Source: Nocardioidaceae bacterium
GTDB lineage: Bacteria; Actinomycetota; Actinomycetes; Propionibacteriales; Nocardioidaceae
NCBI GenBank assembly: GCA_013696015.1
Contig: JACCZI010000200.1
Span: 1 to 11,129 of the forward strand
Reading direction: 5' to 3'
DNA length: 11,129 bases
The notes beneath the pieces are model-generated. The model was not told the origin of the DNA. It did not search any database and saw nothing but the letters and a program-made list of their open reading frames with translations. Below are positions 4,920 through 10,923 of the stretch, in pieces. Numbering within the stretch: position 1 is the stretch's first letter; each line of letters begins with the position of its first letter. Position numbers and translations under genes: made by a program.

Positions 4920-7505
4920 TCACTCAGCGCGCTCGAGAACGGAGATCGCGACGGCGCCGAAGTCGGAGCTCACATCGGCCTCGTCGTCGAGCAGCACAAG
5001 GTCGGCCTCTGCCACCGGTCGTCCGAGCAGGTAGCCCTGTCCGTACGTCCACCCGTGACTCAGCGCGCGGCGCCTCTGGTCCACGGTCTCGATGCCCTCG
5101 ACGACCCCGTGGGCGCCGAGGCTCGCCACCAGGTCGCCGACGGTGGCCGTGATTCGGTCGCCCGATCCGCCATCACCGAGCCGCGCCGTGAACGACCGGT
5201 CGAGCTTGATGCCGGAGATCGGCGCAGCAAACAGGGACGTCAGCGCCGAGTAACCGGTACCGAAGTCGTCCATTAGCAGGTTGATCCCCATGTCAGCCAG
5301 CTGCTGCATTTCCCGGAGGCGGGGTCCGGTGGCGTCGAGGACGGCATTCTCGGTGATCTCCAGTCCTAGCCGCGAAGCCGGCACCCCTGCGGTGTCGAGC
5401 TCTAAGATCACCGCACTGAGCAACCCTCGACCGATCTGCCCCGGCGAGACGTTGACGAAGACACGCCACCTGGCTTGCGGATGCCGGGCGAGGAAGCGAC
5501 ACGCGTGGCGCAGCACCAGCTCCCCGAGCGGCACGATGAGCTGGGACTCCTCAGCGATGTCGAGGAAGCCGCCGGGAAGCACCAGACCGCGCTGCGGGTG
5601 CCGCCAGCGCAGCAGGGCCTCGTATGCGACGCCCTGCCCGGTGCGGAGGTCGACGATCGGCTGGTAGTGCAGCTCGAACTCGTCCTGCTCGATGGCACGC
5701 CGCAGCTCGGACTCGATCGAGAGCTGCATGAGGGCACGCTGGCGCATCCCGCCGCTGTACAGCTCCCAGCGGGACCGGCCGCGGCCCTTCGCCGCATACA
5801 GTGCGGTCTCCGCGTCACGCAGCAGCGCTTCCGCCGACTGGTTGCTGGCGGCGATCGCGAGCCCGGCGCTGAAATACACGACGAGCTCCTGACCGGCGAT
5901 CCCTATCGGCGCCTCGACGGCGGCCTTGACGCGCTCGAGAACTGCTGTTGCCTCGTCATCGGTGACGACCTCGCTCAGCAGCAGCACGAACTCGTCGCCG
6001 CCGAGGCGGGCCACGGTGTCACCGCCGCGTACGGCATCCTGCATCCGGCGCGCAACCTCACGGAGCAGCCGGTCGCCCGCAGGATGGCCGAGGGAGTCGT
6101 TGATGCGCTTGAAGTGATCGAGGTCGCACACCGCGACGGCGACGATGGCCTGGTCGCGGTCACGCTGCACGAGAACCTGTGCCATCCGGTCGAGCAGCAG
6201 GTTGCGGTTGGCCAGGCCCGTGAGCGGGTCGTACCACGCCCGGCGCTGCAGCTCTTCCTGAGCGGCCCTGACCTCGGTGACGTCCTCGACCTGAGCGACG
6301 AAGTGCAACGGTCGATCCGCCTCGTCGCGGACCAGGCTCACCGACACCTTGGACCACATCAGCGACCCGTCTCGCCGGACGTAGCGCTTGTCCATCTGGT
6401 AGTGAGGAAGCGCACCGGCGACAAGCTGATCGAGCAGGGCGAGGCCGGCCTCCAGGTCGTCGGGATAGGTGATGTCACCGAACGAGAGGCCCCGCAGCTC
6501 CTCGGCGGTGTACCCGAGCATGCGCTGCAGCTGGACGTTGGTGTGCAGGAATCCCCCGTTCAGGCCTACCAGGCAAATCCCGATCGGGGCGTTCTCGACG
6601 GTGAGCCGGAACTGCTGTGCCAGCTCGGCCTGCGCGGTCCGGCTGCGCCGCCTGCTTGCCCAGATCCACCCGAACAACAGCCCTCCGACCAGCGTGGCCA
6701 CCGCGATCCCGCCGAGCAGCCACCAGGCGACTGCATTGGTGCCGGGAGAGGGGGACACCGCGTCCTCCGGGGCCGTCAGCATCAGCCGCCATGGGGTCCC
6801 CGGCACCGGCGCAGCCACAGCAACCCGGTCCTCGCGGTGGACGGGTTCGCTGAGCGCGGCAGCGACATCGAAGCCATCGAGCTGGGCACCCGCCCCGTCC
6901 CCGCCCATGATCAGCGGCGTGCCCCGCGAGTCGACAAGGAAGCCGCGGCTGCCTGGGACCGGTGAGGCTGACACGAACGACTGCAGCGGCCCTTCGCGCA
7001 GGTCCAGTGCAACCGTCAGAACCCGCCCGCTCCCACCCTGCAGCGGAAGGGCGAAGTTCGCCGATGCGGGACCGGTCGCGAGAGCATCAGAGACGACGGC
7101 GCGGCCGGTGAATGCCTCGCTCAAGTAGCCCGACGTCGCCTCTGTGCCGTTCACCGGAGAGCTGGCGCCGATCGGGGCACTGGAGAGCAGCCGGCCGGAG
7201 GCGTCGAGCAGGGCGGCGCCGCTGAAACCGGCCGCGAAGACCTCCCGGCTGAAGGCCGCGTCGCTCGGAGCCCGGCTGGGCAGCCAGTCCGCGATCCTGC
7301 GCTCACGGTCGAACACATCCTGGGCGTACGCCGCCACAATCGAGGCTGCGGCGGCGGCCCGCGCCTCGAAACGCGTCAGCTGTGCGTTCTCGGTTCGGTC
7401 CTGCGACCACACGACAACGGTGGCCGCCGCTACGAGCAACATCAGCCAGCAGAGGGCGGCGGCACCTATCCTCCGGACAGTGCGCACGTGGCAAGCCTTC
7501 AGCAC
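4920..7505 (-). CDS. Membrane diguanylate cyclase/phosphodiesterase (sensor-PAS-GGDEF-EAL)
   Basis: This 861-residue protein makes and/or breaks cyclic di-GMP. An N-terminal membrane helix (about 13-33), an extracellular segment of some 220 residues (Cache/CHASE-like, not assigned further) and a second helix (about 258-283) are followed by a PAS domain (about 297-415). GGDEF covers about 425-585, with DLDHFKRINDSLGHPAGD, GGDEF at 502-506 and a product-inhibition site RGGD (493-496) exactly five residues before it. EAL covers about 595-840, with EAL at 629-631, N685, E716, DDFGTGYS (746-753), K767, E803 and Q823 all in place. Both catalytic halves look intact; net direction cannot be told. The annotated start is GTG at 7505. 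A second in-frame GTG at 7487 has GAAGG (7500-7496) eight bases upstream and may be the true start, removing six residues. It is transcribed toward the RTX and sulfotransferase B genes. Confidence 0.93.
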   Translation of the reverse strand: MLKACHVRTVRRIGAAALCWLMLLVAAATVVVWSQDRTENAQLTRFEARAAAAASIVAAYAQDVFDRERRIADWLPSRAPSDAAFSREVFAAGFSGAALLDASGRLLSSAPIGASSPVNGTEATSGYLSEAFTGRAVVSDALATGPASANFALPLQGGSGRVLTVALDLREGPLQSFVSASPVPGSRGFLVDSRGTPLIMGGDGAGAQLDGFDVAAALSEPVHREDRVAVAAPVPGTPWRLMLTAPEDAVSPSPGTNAVAWWLLGGIAVATLVGGLLFGWIWASRRRSRTAQAELAQQFRLTVENAPIGICLVGLNGGFLHTNVQLQRMLGYTAEELRGLSFGDITYPDDLEAGLALLDQLVAGALPHYQMDKRYVRRDGSLMWSKVSVSLVRDEADRPLHFVAQVEDVTEVRAAQEELQRRAWYDPLTGLANRNLLLDRMAQVLVQRDRDQAIVAVAVCDLDHFKRINDSLGHPAGDRLLREVARRMQDAVRGGDTVARLGGDEFVLLLSEVVTDDEATAVLERVKAAVEAPIGIAGQELVVYFSAGLAIAASNQSAEALLRDAETALYAAKGRGRSRWELYSGGMRQRALMQLSIESELRRAIEQDEFELHYQPIVDLRTGQGVAYEALLRWRHPQRGLVLPGGFLDIAEESQLIVPLGELVLRHACRFLARHPQARWRVFVNVSPGQIGRGLLSAVILELDTAGVPASRLGLEITENAVLDATGPRLREMQQLADMGINLLMDDFGTGYSALTSLFAAPISGIKLDRSFTARLGDGGSGDRITATVGDLVASLGAHGVVEGIETVDQRRRALSHGWTYGQGYLLGRPVAEADLVLLDDEADVSSDFGAVAISVLERAE

Positions 7506-7626
7506 CGGCCCGGTTCGGACTACCTTGGTTCACTTATTGTGACTGTTTAGTTACACGTGTGCCACCGTTCGGACGATGCCGAGCCCACCTGGTCCTCGCC
7601 CTCCGAGGTAGGGCACGATCGCGGCT
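7506..7626. promoter_or_regulatory. Divergent promoter region with AT-rich imperfect palindrome
   Basis: This gap separates the divergent GGDEF-EAL and aldo/keto reductase genes and should hold both promoters. An unusually AT-rich patch at about 7521-7556 stands out from the surroundings. It contains the imperfect palindrome TGTGACTGTTTAGTTACA (7538-7555), whose arms TGTGAC and GTTACA differ from perfect symmetry by one base. It also contains the eight-base palindrome ACACGTGT (7553-7560). TTGGTT (7525-7530) and TAGTTA (7548-7553), 17 bases apart, are a weak plus-strand promoter candidate. A dimeric regulator could bind the palindrome. The arms recall CRP/GlxR sites, but the spacing is two bases too long. 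Confidence 0.35.
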
Positions 7627-8451
7627 ATGACAGCCGCCTCCTCTCCCGCCGTACCCGACTGCACCGTGGGCCTGCCCAGCGGCGCAGCAATGCCGCTGTT
7701 GGGGCTCGGTACCTGGCAGCTGGAGGGCGAACAGGCCAGCCGGGCGGTGGCCACGGCGCTCGAGGTCGGCTACCGCCTCCTGGACACCGCGACTGTCTAT
7801 CGCAACGAACGCGAGGTCGGCGAGGGCATCCGGAGCGCCGGCGTGGCGCGCGAGGACGTGTTCGTCACGACCAAGCTGCCGCCACGCAGCGGGCATGAGC
7901 TCGACACGTTGCGTACAAGCCTCGACCTGTTGGGTACGGACTCTGTGGACCTGTGGCTGATCCACTGGACTCCCGACGAGGGAGTCGCCGAGGATGTTTG
8001 GACCGCGTTCGCATCCGCGCAGGAGCAGGGCATGACCCGTGACATCGGAGTCAGCAACTACTCACTCGGGCAGATCGACGAGCTGGTCGACTGCACCGGT
8101 GTCACGCCCGCGGTCAACCAGATCGAGTGGAGCCCCTTGCTCTTCGACGCGGCGGTGCTCGCGGGGCATCGAGAGCGTGGCATCGTGCTCGAGGGCTACA
8201 GCGCCTTGAAGGGCGGCACCCTCGAGCACTCGGTGGTCATCGAGATCGCCGAGCGGCTGGGACGGACGCCAGCCCAAGTGATCATCCGCTGGCACCTCGA
8301 GCACGGCATCGTGGTCATCCCGAAGTCTCAGGCCCGAGAACGCATTGTGGCCAATGCCGACGTGGCGGACTTCGTGCTCAGCAGCGACGACGTCACGGCT
8401 CTCGATGCCCTGGAGGCAGCCTCAGGATCAGCACCAGGATCAGCACCGTGA
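7627..8451 (+). CDS. Aldo/keto reductase (AKR superfamily)
   Basis: This 274-residue protein reduces carbonyl compounds with NAD(P)H in the cytoplasm. The expected tetrad is complete: D53 and Y58 in LLDTATVYRNE, K83 in TTKLPP and H113 in LIHW. GVSNYS (141-146) and NQIEWSP (164-170) line the barrel, and IPKSQARERI (231-240) is the cofactor-phosphate loop, favouring NADPH. Length and motifs fit the AKR5/2,5-diketogluconate reductase-like group, but the substrate cannot be read from sequence. The ATG at 7627 gives a normal N-terminus. No strong Shine-Dalgarno precedes it, and a leaderless or weakly led start is possible (CACGAT lies seven bases upstream). The C-terminus ends in SGSAPGSAP, encoded by a tandem 12-bp repeat. 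The ligase gene follows after 37 bp on the same strand and is probably cotranscribed. Confidence 0.92.
   Translation: MTAASSPAVPDCTVGLPSGAAMPLLGLGTWQLEGEQASRAVATALEVGYRLLDTATVYRNEREVGEGIRSAGVAREDVFVTTKLPPRSGHELDTLRTSLDLLGTDSVDLWLIHWTPDEGVAEDVWTAFASAQEQGMTRDIGVSNYSLGQIDELVDCTGVTPAVNQIEWSPLLFDAAVLAGHRERGIVLEGYSALKGGTLEHSVVIEIAERLGRTPAQVIIRWHLEHGIVVIPKSQARERIVANADVADFVLSSDDVTALDALEAASGSAPGSAP
8423..8446 (+). repeat. Tandem 12-bp duplication at the end of the aldo/keto reductase gene
   Basis: Two exact copies of CAGGATCAGCAC lie head to tail (8423-8434 and 8435-8446), just before the TGA at 8449-8451. They encode the repeated Gly-Ser-Ala-Pro tail. The unit is a multiple of three, so copy-number change would keep the frame. 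It lies outside the barrel and should not affect catalysis. Confidence 0.8.
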
Positions 8452-8488
8452 CCAGCGCGACGCCGCTGCGGACCTGACAAGGGCAGGC

Positions 8489-9412
8489 GTGTCCCAACCC
8501 GAGTTCATGCTCGCCGAGCGCGGCACCGAGCAGGACCTGGATCGCCTCGCCGCGAGCGGTTACGCCTTTGACCTCAAGGTGGACGGCATCCGCGCGCTGG
8601 TGCGAGTCTCGCCTGCTGCATCAAGCGACCCGGCCGTCGTGATGACGTCGCGGAACGGATTGGACCTGACCACCCGATTCCCGGAGCTGGTCGAGTCGCT
8701 GGTCGGGCTGGCCGACGTTTCCCTCGTCCTCGACGCGGAGATCGCCGTGCCCGATTCGATGGGCTTGCCCTCATGGCCGCTGACACAGCGGCGGACGGCG
8801 CAGAAGGCGGCGTCTGTAGCTCTGGTCCGCGACCTGCCTGCCCGCCTCTACGTGTTCGACGTCCTGGAGGTCTCTCGGAGCGCGACGACCGGTGAACCGT
8901 TCGTCCGTCGCCGGGGGATGCTGGAGGATCTAGCCATGGGCTGGTCCGGCCGGTTGGGGCCGACTGTGTGCGCCACCGACCCCTGGGTGTTGTGGGAGCT
9001 GGTGCGCGACCACTCCCTCGAGGGTGTGGTCGCGAAGCGACAGAACAGCCCCTACCGCCCGGGTCGCTCGCGCGACTGGGTCAAGATCAAGGCCACCCAG
9101 ACGCTGAGCTGCCTCGTGGGCGGTGTGGAGTGGTCCGGTGCCGCGGGCACCAGCGAGCTCCGCTCGCTGCAGCTGTTTCTGGTCGACCCATCTGGTCGTC
9201 TGGTTGCGGTCGGCAACGCATCGGCCGGTGTGTCAGCCGGCATGCGCCGACAACTGCGGGCTGGCCTGCGGCATCCGCCGTTGATTGTCGAGGTGGAGTA
9301 CGCCGAAGTCACGGAAGCTGGAGTGCTGCGCCACCCGGTCGTCCGAGCGGTCCGGACCGACGTCGATGTCTTGGGCGCAAGCACCGACCAGCTGCCAGCG
9401 GCGCGGCGCTAG
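8489..9412 (+). CDS. Small ATP-dependent DNA ligase (LigC/LigD ligase-domain type)
   Basis: The start chosen gives 307 residues. It covalently takes AMP from ATP and seals DNA nicks. Motif I is KVDG (30-33) with adenylated K30, followed by IRAL. RNGLDLTTRFPEL (55-67) is motif Ia/III-like, LDAEIAV (81-87) holds the acidic motif, EGVVAKR (178-184) is motif IV and DWVKIK (196-201) is motif V. An OB-fold domain follows and ends with VEVEYAEVTEAGVLRHP, as in bacterial ligases of the LigC/LigD group. No polymerase or nuclease domain is attached, and no Ku gene lies in the window. A much longer open frame (from 8345) would run deep into the aldo/keto reductase. GTG at 8489 is preferred because AAGGG (8479-8483) lies five bases upstream and motif I then sits at the usual distance. 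ATG at 8507 is an alternative. It probably serves accessory repair beside the essential NAD-dependent ligase. Confidence 0.88.
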   Translation: MSQPEFMLAERGTEQDLDRLAASGYAFDLKVDGIRALVRVSPAASSDPAVVMTSRNGLDLTTRFPELVESLVGLADVSLVLDAEIAVPDSMGLPSWPLTQRRTAQKAASVALVRDLPARLYVFDVLEVSRSATTGEPFVRRRGMLEDLAMGWSGRLGPTVCATDPWVLWELVRDHSLEGVVAKRQNSPYRPGRSRDWVKIKATQTLSCLVGGVEWSGAAGTSELRSLQLFLVDPSGRLVAVGNASAGVSAGMRRQLRAGLRHPPLIVEVEYAEVTEAGVLRHPVVRAVRTDVDVLGASTDQLPAARR

Positions 9413-9413
9413 T

Positions 9414-9429
9414 CGGGCCGGTCAGCCCG
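9414..9429. terminator. Short hairpin between convergent gene ends
   Basis: CGGGC (9414-9418) and GCCCG (9425-9429) can form a five-base stem with a six-base loop. It lies across the nine-base gap between the ligase stop (9410-9412) and the convergent small gene's stop (9422-9424). There is no T-tract on either side, so it could at best be a weak, bidirectional, U-less terminator. It may be chance in GC-rich DNA. Confidence 0.2.
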
Positions 9430-9616
9430 CCGCGCGCAGCTCGACCGTCGCGCCCGGCTCGGTGACGAATGTCTGCGACCCCGGCAGCACGACGGCCATC
9501 CCGCACTCGATGCACGCCAGGTCAGGGCAGTCAACGCCGTGACCTTCCCCGCACGGCGGCTGCTCGAAATCCCGCTCCTCACGGCAGTGCGTGCAGTGCA
9601 TCACCCACACGGTCAT
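9422..9616 (-). CDS. Small Cys-rich, probably zinc-binding protein
   Basis: This 64-residue hypothetical protein has no recognised enzyme motif. Six cysteines stand out: CTHC (8-11), C22, C30 and CIEC (35-38). A His in HC and one in GEGHGVDC (H26) are also nearby. Two CxxC knuckles 24 residues apart look like a compact zinc ribbon. The rest is acidic with a short hydrophobic C-terminal strand pattern. The very strong Shine-Dalgarno CAGGAGGTG ends four bases before the ATG and argues that this is a real gene and not antisense noise. It resembles short Cys-rich hypothetical proteins I associate with actinomycetes, but I cannot name a family. It converges on the ligase gene and has its own upstream region. 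Role unknown; a metal-binding or nucleic-acid-associated accessory is possible. Confidence 0.72.
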   Translation of the reverse strand: MTVWVMHCTHCREERDFEQPPCGEGHGVDCPDLACIECGMAVVLPGSQTFVTEPGATVELRAAG

Positions 9617-9620
9617 GGTC

Positions 9621-9629
9621 CACCTCCTG
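9621..9629 (-). promoter_or_regulatory. Near-perfect Shine-Dalgarno of the small Cys-rich gene
   Basis: Read on the minus strand, 9629-9621 is CAGGAGGTG, containing the full AGGAGGTG complement of the 16S rRNA tail, four bases before the ATG at 9616 (six from the AGGAGG core). It is the strongest ribosome site in the window and fixes this small gene's start. Confidence 0.75.
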
Positions 9630-9737
9630 GCCGGTCACCGGTGTGCCTACTGGGAGGTCACGTTGCCACGAGTGACCGACAGTTCCGCGACGCAACGCCG
9701 GAAACCTTGGCTCAGCCGGTCATTGCCGAGCTGAACA

Positions 9738-9752
9738 GCTCCCGCCGGGAGC
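9738..9752. other. Perfect hairpin in the gap between the Cys-rich gene and the PAP2 gene
   Basis: GCTCCC-GCC-GGGAGC forms a six-base perfect stem with a three-base loop. No T-run follows on either strand. It sits in the roughly 270-base divergent gap (9617-9888), in which I see no further gene. A terminator is not needed between divergent genes, so it could be an operator, part of a leader, or chance. Confidence 0.3.
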
Positions 9753-9874
9753 GACCCTCACGGACAGACGTGTCGTACTGCACACACCCACAACCGGGGT
9801 AATGGGCACGCCGCCCGGGCCAGCCCGGCATGAACACAAGAGGTCGGGACGGCGACGCCGAGCCGTCCGGGCGG

Positions 9875-9880
9875 TAGCGT
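9875..9880 (+). promoter_or_regulatory. Candidate -10 element for a leaderless PAP2 transcript
   Basis: TAGCGT fits the actinobacterial TAnnnT pattern and lies eight bases before the ATG at 9889. This spacing would place the transcription start at or next to the A of the ATG. No good -35 is visible. It supports 9889 over 9802 as the start of the PAP2 gene. Confidence 0.35.
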
Positions 9881-9888
9881 TCGGGGCT

Positions 9889-10923
9889 ATGGTCCGTCGG
9901 CCCCACGCGCTCGCCGTAGTACTGGCGTGCGTCATTGCCGTCGTGACGGTCGTCTCGGCCCTCGTGCTCGACCTTCCGATCCGCGACCCCGACGGCATCG
10001 CGGGTCCGTCGTACGTGCGGCTGCCCGGCATCATCGCAGTCTTCTTCTGTCTCGACATCGTGCCTCGCGCATTGATGCGGACCCGGCGGATCGCTGGTTT
10101 CGGCCCCGCCGCGGTTGCCGTGCTGCGGGAACGGTGGACGCCGAGCCGCTTCCGGCTGGTAATGACGGGGTTGCTGTCGTTCTACGCCTGCTACGTGGGA
10201 TACCGGAACCTGAAAGGGTTCTTGCCGTTCGTCAGGGAAGGGCTCGCGGACGAGGAGCTGACCCAGCTCGATCATGCCCTCATGCTCGGTGGTGACCCTG
10301 CCGCCGTGCTGCACAACCTGTTGGGCACCGGGTTCGCCGCCCATGCTCTGTCGTGGGCCTACGTCAGCTATCTGGTGTTTGTGCCGGTTTCGCTGGCGGC
10401 GGCCCTGGTGTGGAGCCGGGACATCGGACGCGGCTTCTACTACGTCACGGCGTTGTGCATCAACTGGGTCGTCGGCGCAGCCAGCTACTTCCTGCTGCCC
10501 TCGCTCGGACCCGCCTTCGCGCACCCTCAGGATTTCGCCGACTTGCCGGTCACCGGCGTGGCTCGGCTACAGCAGGGCCTGGCCAACAGCCGCCTCGACG
10601 TCCTCGCCGACCCCTTCGCGACATCCTCGCTGCAGGGCATCGCCGGCTTCGCGTCGCTGCACGTCTCAGTTGTCTTCAGCGCTGCTCTCATCGCCCACCG
10701 CCTCGGGCTGCTCCCGTTGCTGCGCGGTGCACTGTGGTCCTACCTCGGGCTCACGCTCGTGTCCACGATCTACTTCGGTTGGCACTACGTGCTCGACGAC
10801 GTCGCCGGGCTGGCGATCGGCTGGTTCGCCGCGTGGCTTGCCAGCGTCGCCACCGAGCGCGGCCTGGCCTCGGCAACGGTCACCGCTACGGCCGACACAC
10901 CGGCGTTGCTGTCCCGGCCATGA
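9889..10923 (+). CDS. PAP2_3-type membrane phosphatase/phosphotransferase
   Basis: This is a 344-residue polytopic membrane protein from the preferred ATG. Hydrophobic segments fall at about 6-26, 42-60, 90-105, 155-175, 184-204, 258-270, 282-296 and 304-319. The catalytic signature of the PAP2/inositolphosphotransferase-like group is present: SLHVS with H258, then HYVLDDVAG with H299 and D303 (His-x3-Asp). These residues form the phospho-His relay. FLLPSLGPAF (201-210) is the family's arginine-poor first motif. It probably removes or transfers a phosphate head group on a lipid or polyprenyl carrier at the membrane. An in-frame ATG at 9802 would add 29 residues, rich in Arg and Pro with no matching domain. 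I prefer 9889 because it begins just before the first helix and has a TAnnnT box upstream. The end overlaps the next gene by ATGA. Confidence 0.88.
   Translation: MVRRPHALAVVLACVIAVVTVVSALVLDLPIRDPDGIAGPSYVRLPGIIAVFFCLDIVPRALMRTRRIAGFGPAAVAVLRERWTPSRFRLVMTGLLSFYACYVGYRNLKGFLPFVREGLADEELTQLDHALMLGGDPAAVLHNLLGTGFAAHALSWAYVSYLVFVPVSLAAALVWSRDIGRGFYYVTALCINWVVGAASYFLLPSLGPAFAHPQDFADLPVTGVARLQQGLANSRLDVLADPFATSSLQGIAGFASLHVSVVFSAALIAHRLGLLPLLRGALWSYLGLTLVSTIYFGWHYVLDDVAGLAIGWFAAWLASVATERGLASATVTATADTPALLSRP

Noticed and set aside
4106..5276. Long plus-strand open frames (348 and 382 codons) opposite the RTX and GGDEF-EAL genes
   Set aside because: They mirror the repetitive GC-rich RTX coding strand, give low-complexity Ala/Val/Pro-rich products and have no ribosome site. 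The minus-strand genes explain the sequence fully.
5475..6965. A 496-codon plus-strand open frame antisense to the GGDEF-EAL gene
   Set aside because: Its product has no recognisable domain and is rich in Arg, Gln and Pro as expected for an antisense shadow. The opposite strand encodes complete GGDEF, EAL and PAS motifs.
7538..7555. Canonical CRP/GlxR binding site
   Set aside because: The half sites look similar, but the spacer is eight bases where TGTGA-N6-TCACA is required, and the second arm reads TTACA.
8345..8488. Extended N-terminus of the ligase starting inside the aldo/keto reductase gene
   Set aside because: It would overlap about 100 bases of a conserved gene. The extra residues (Gln/Asp-rich) are an out-of-frame reading of the 12-bp repeat. 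GTG at 8489 has a ribosome site and fits the family.
9539..9802. 87-codon plus-strand open frame ending TAATG at the alternative PAP2 start
   Set aside because: Its first part is antisense to the well-supported Cys-rich gene, its product has no motif, and the start overlap is most likely chance.
9617..9888. tRNA or small RNA gene in the divergent gap
   Set aside because: No T-arm consensus (GGTTCRANTCC) or cloverleaf pairing was found. Only the 15-base hairpin stands out.
9712..10524. 270-codon minus-strand open frame antisense to the PAP2 gene
   Set aside because: Low-complexity Arg/His/Gln-rich product; the plus strand carries membrane segments and the catalytic His/His/Asp motifs.
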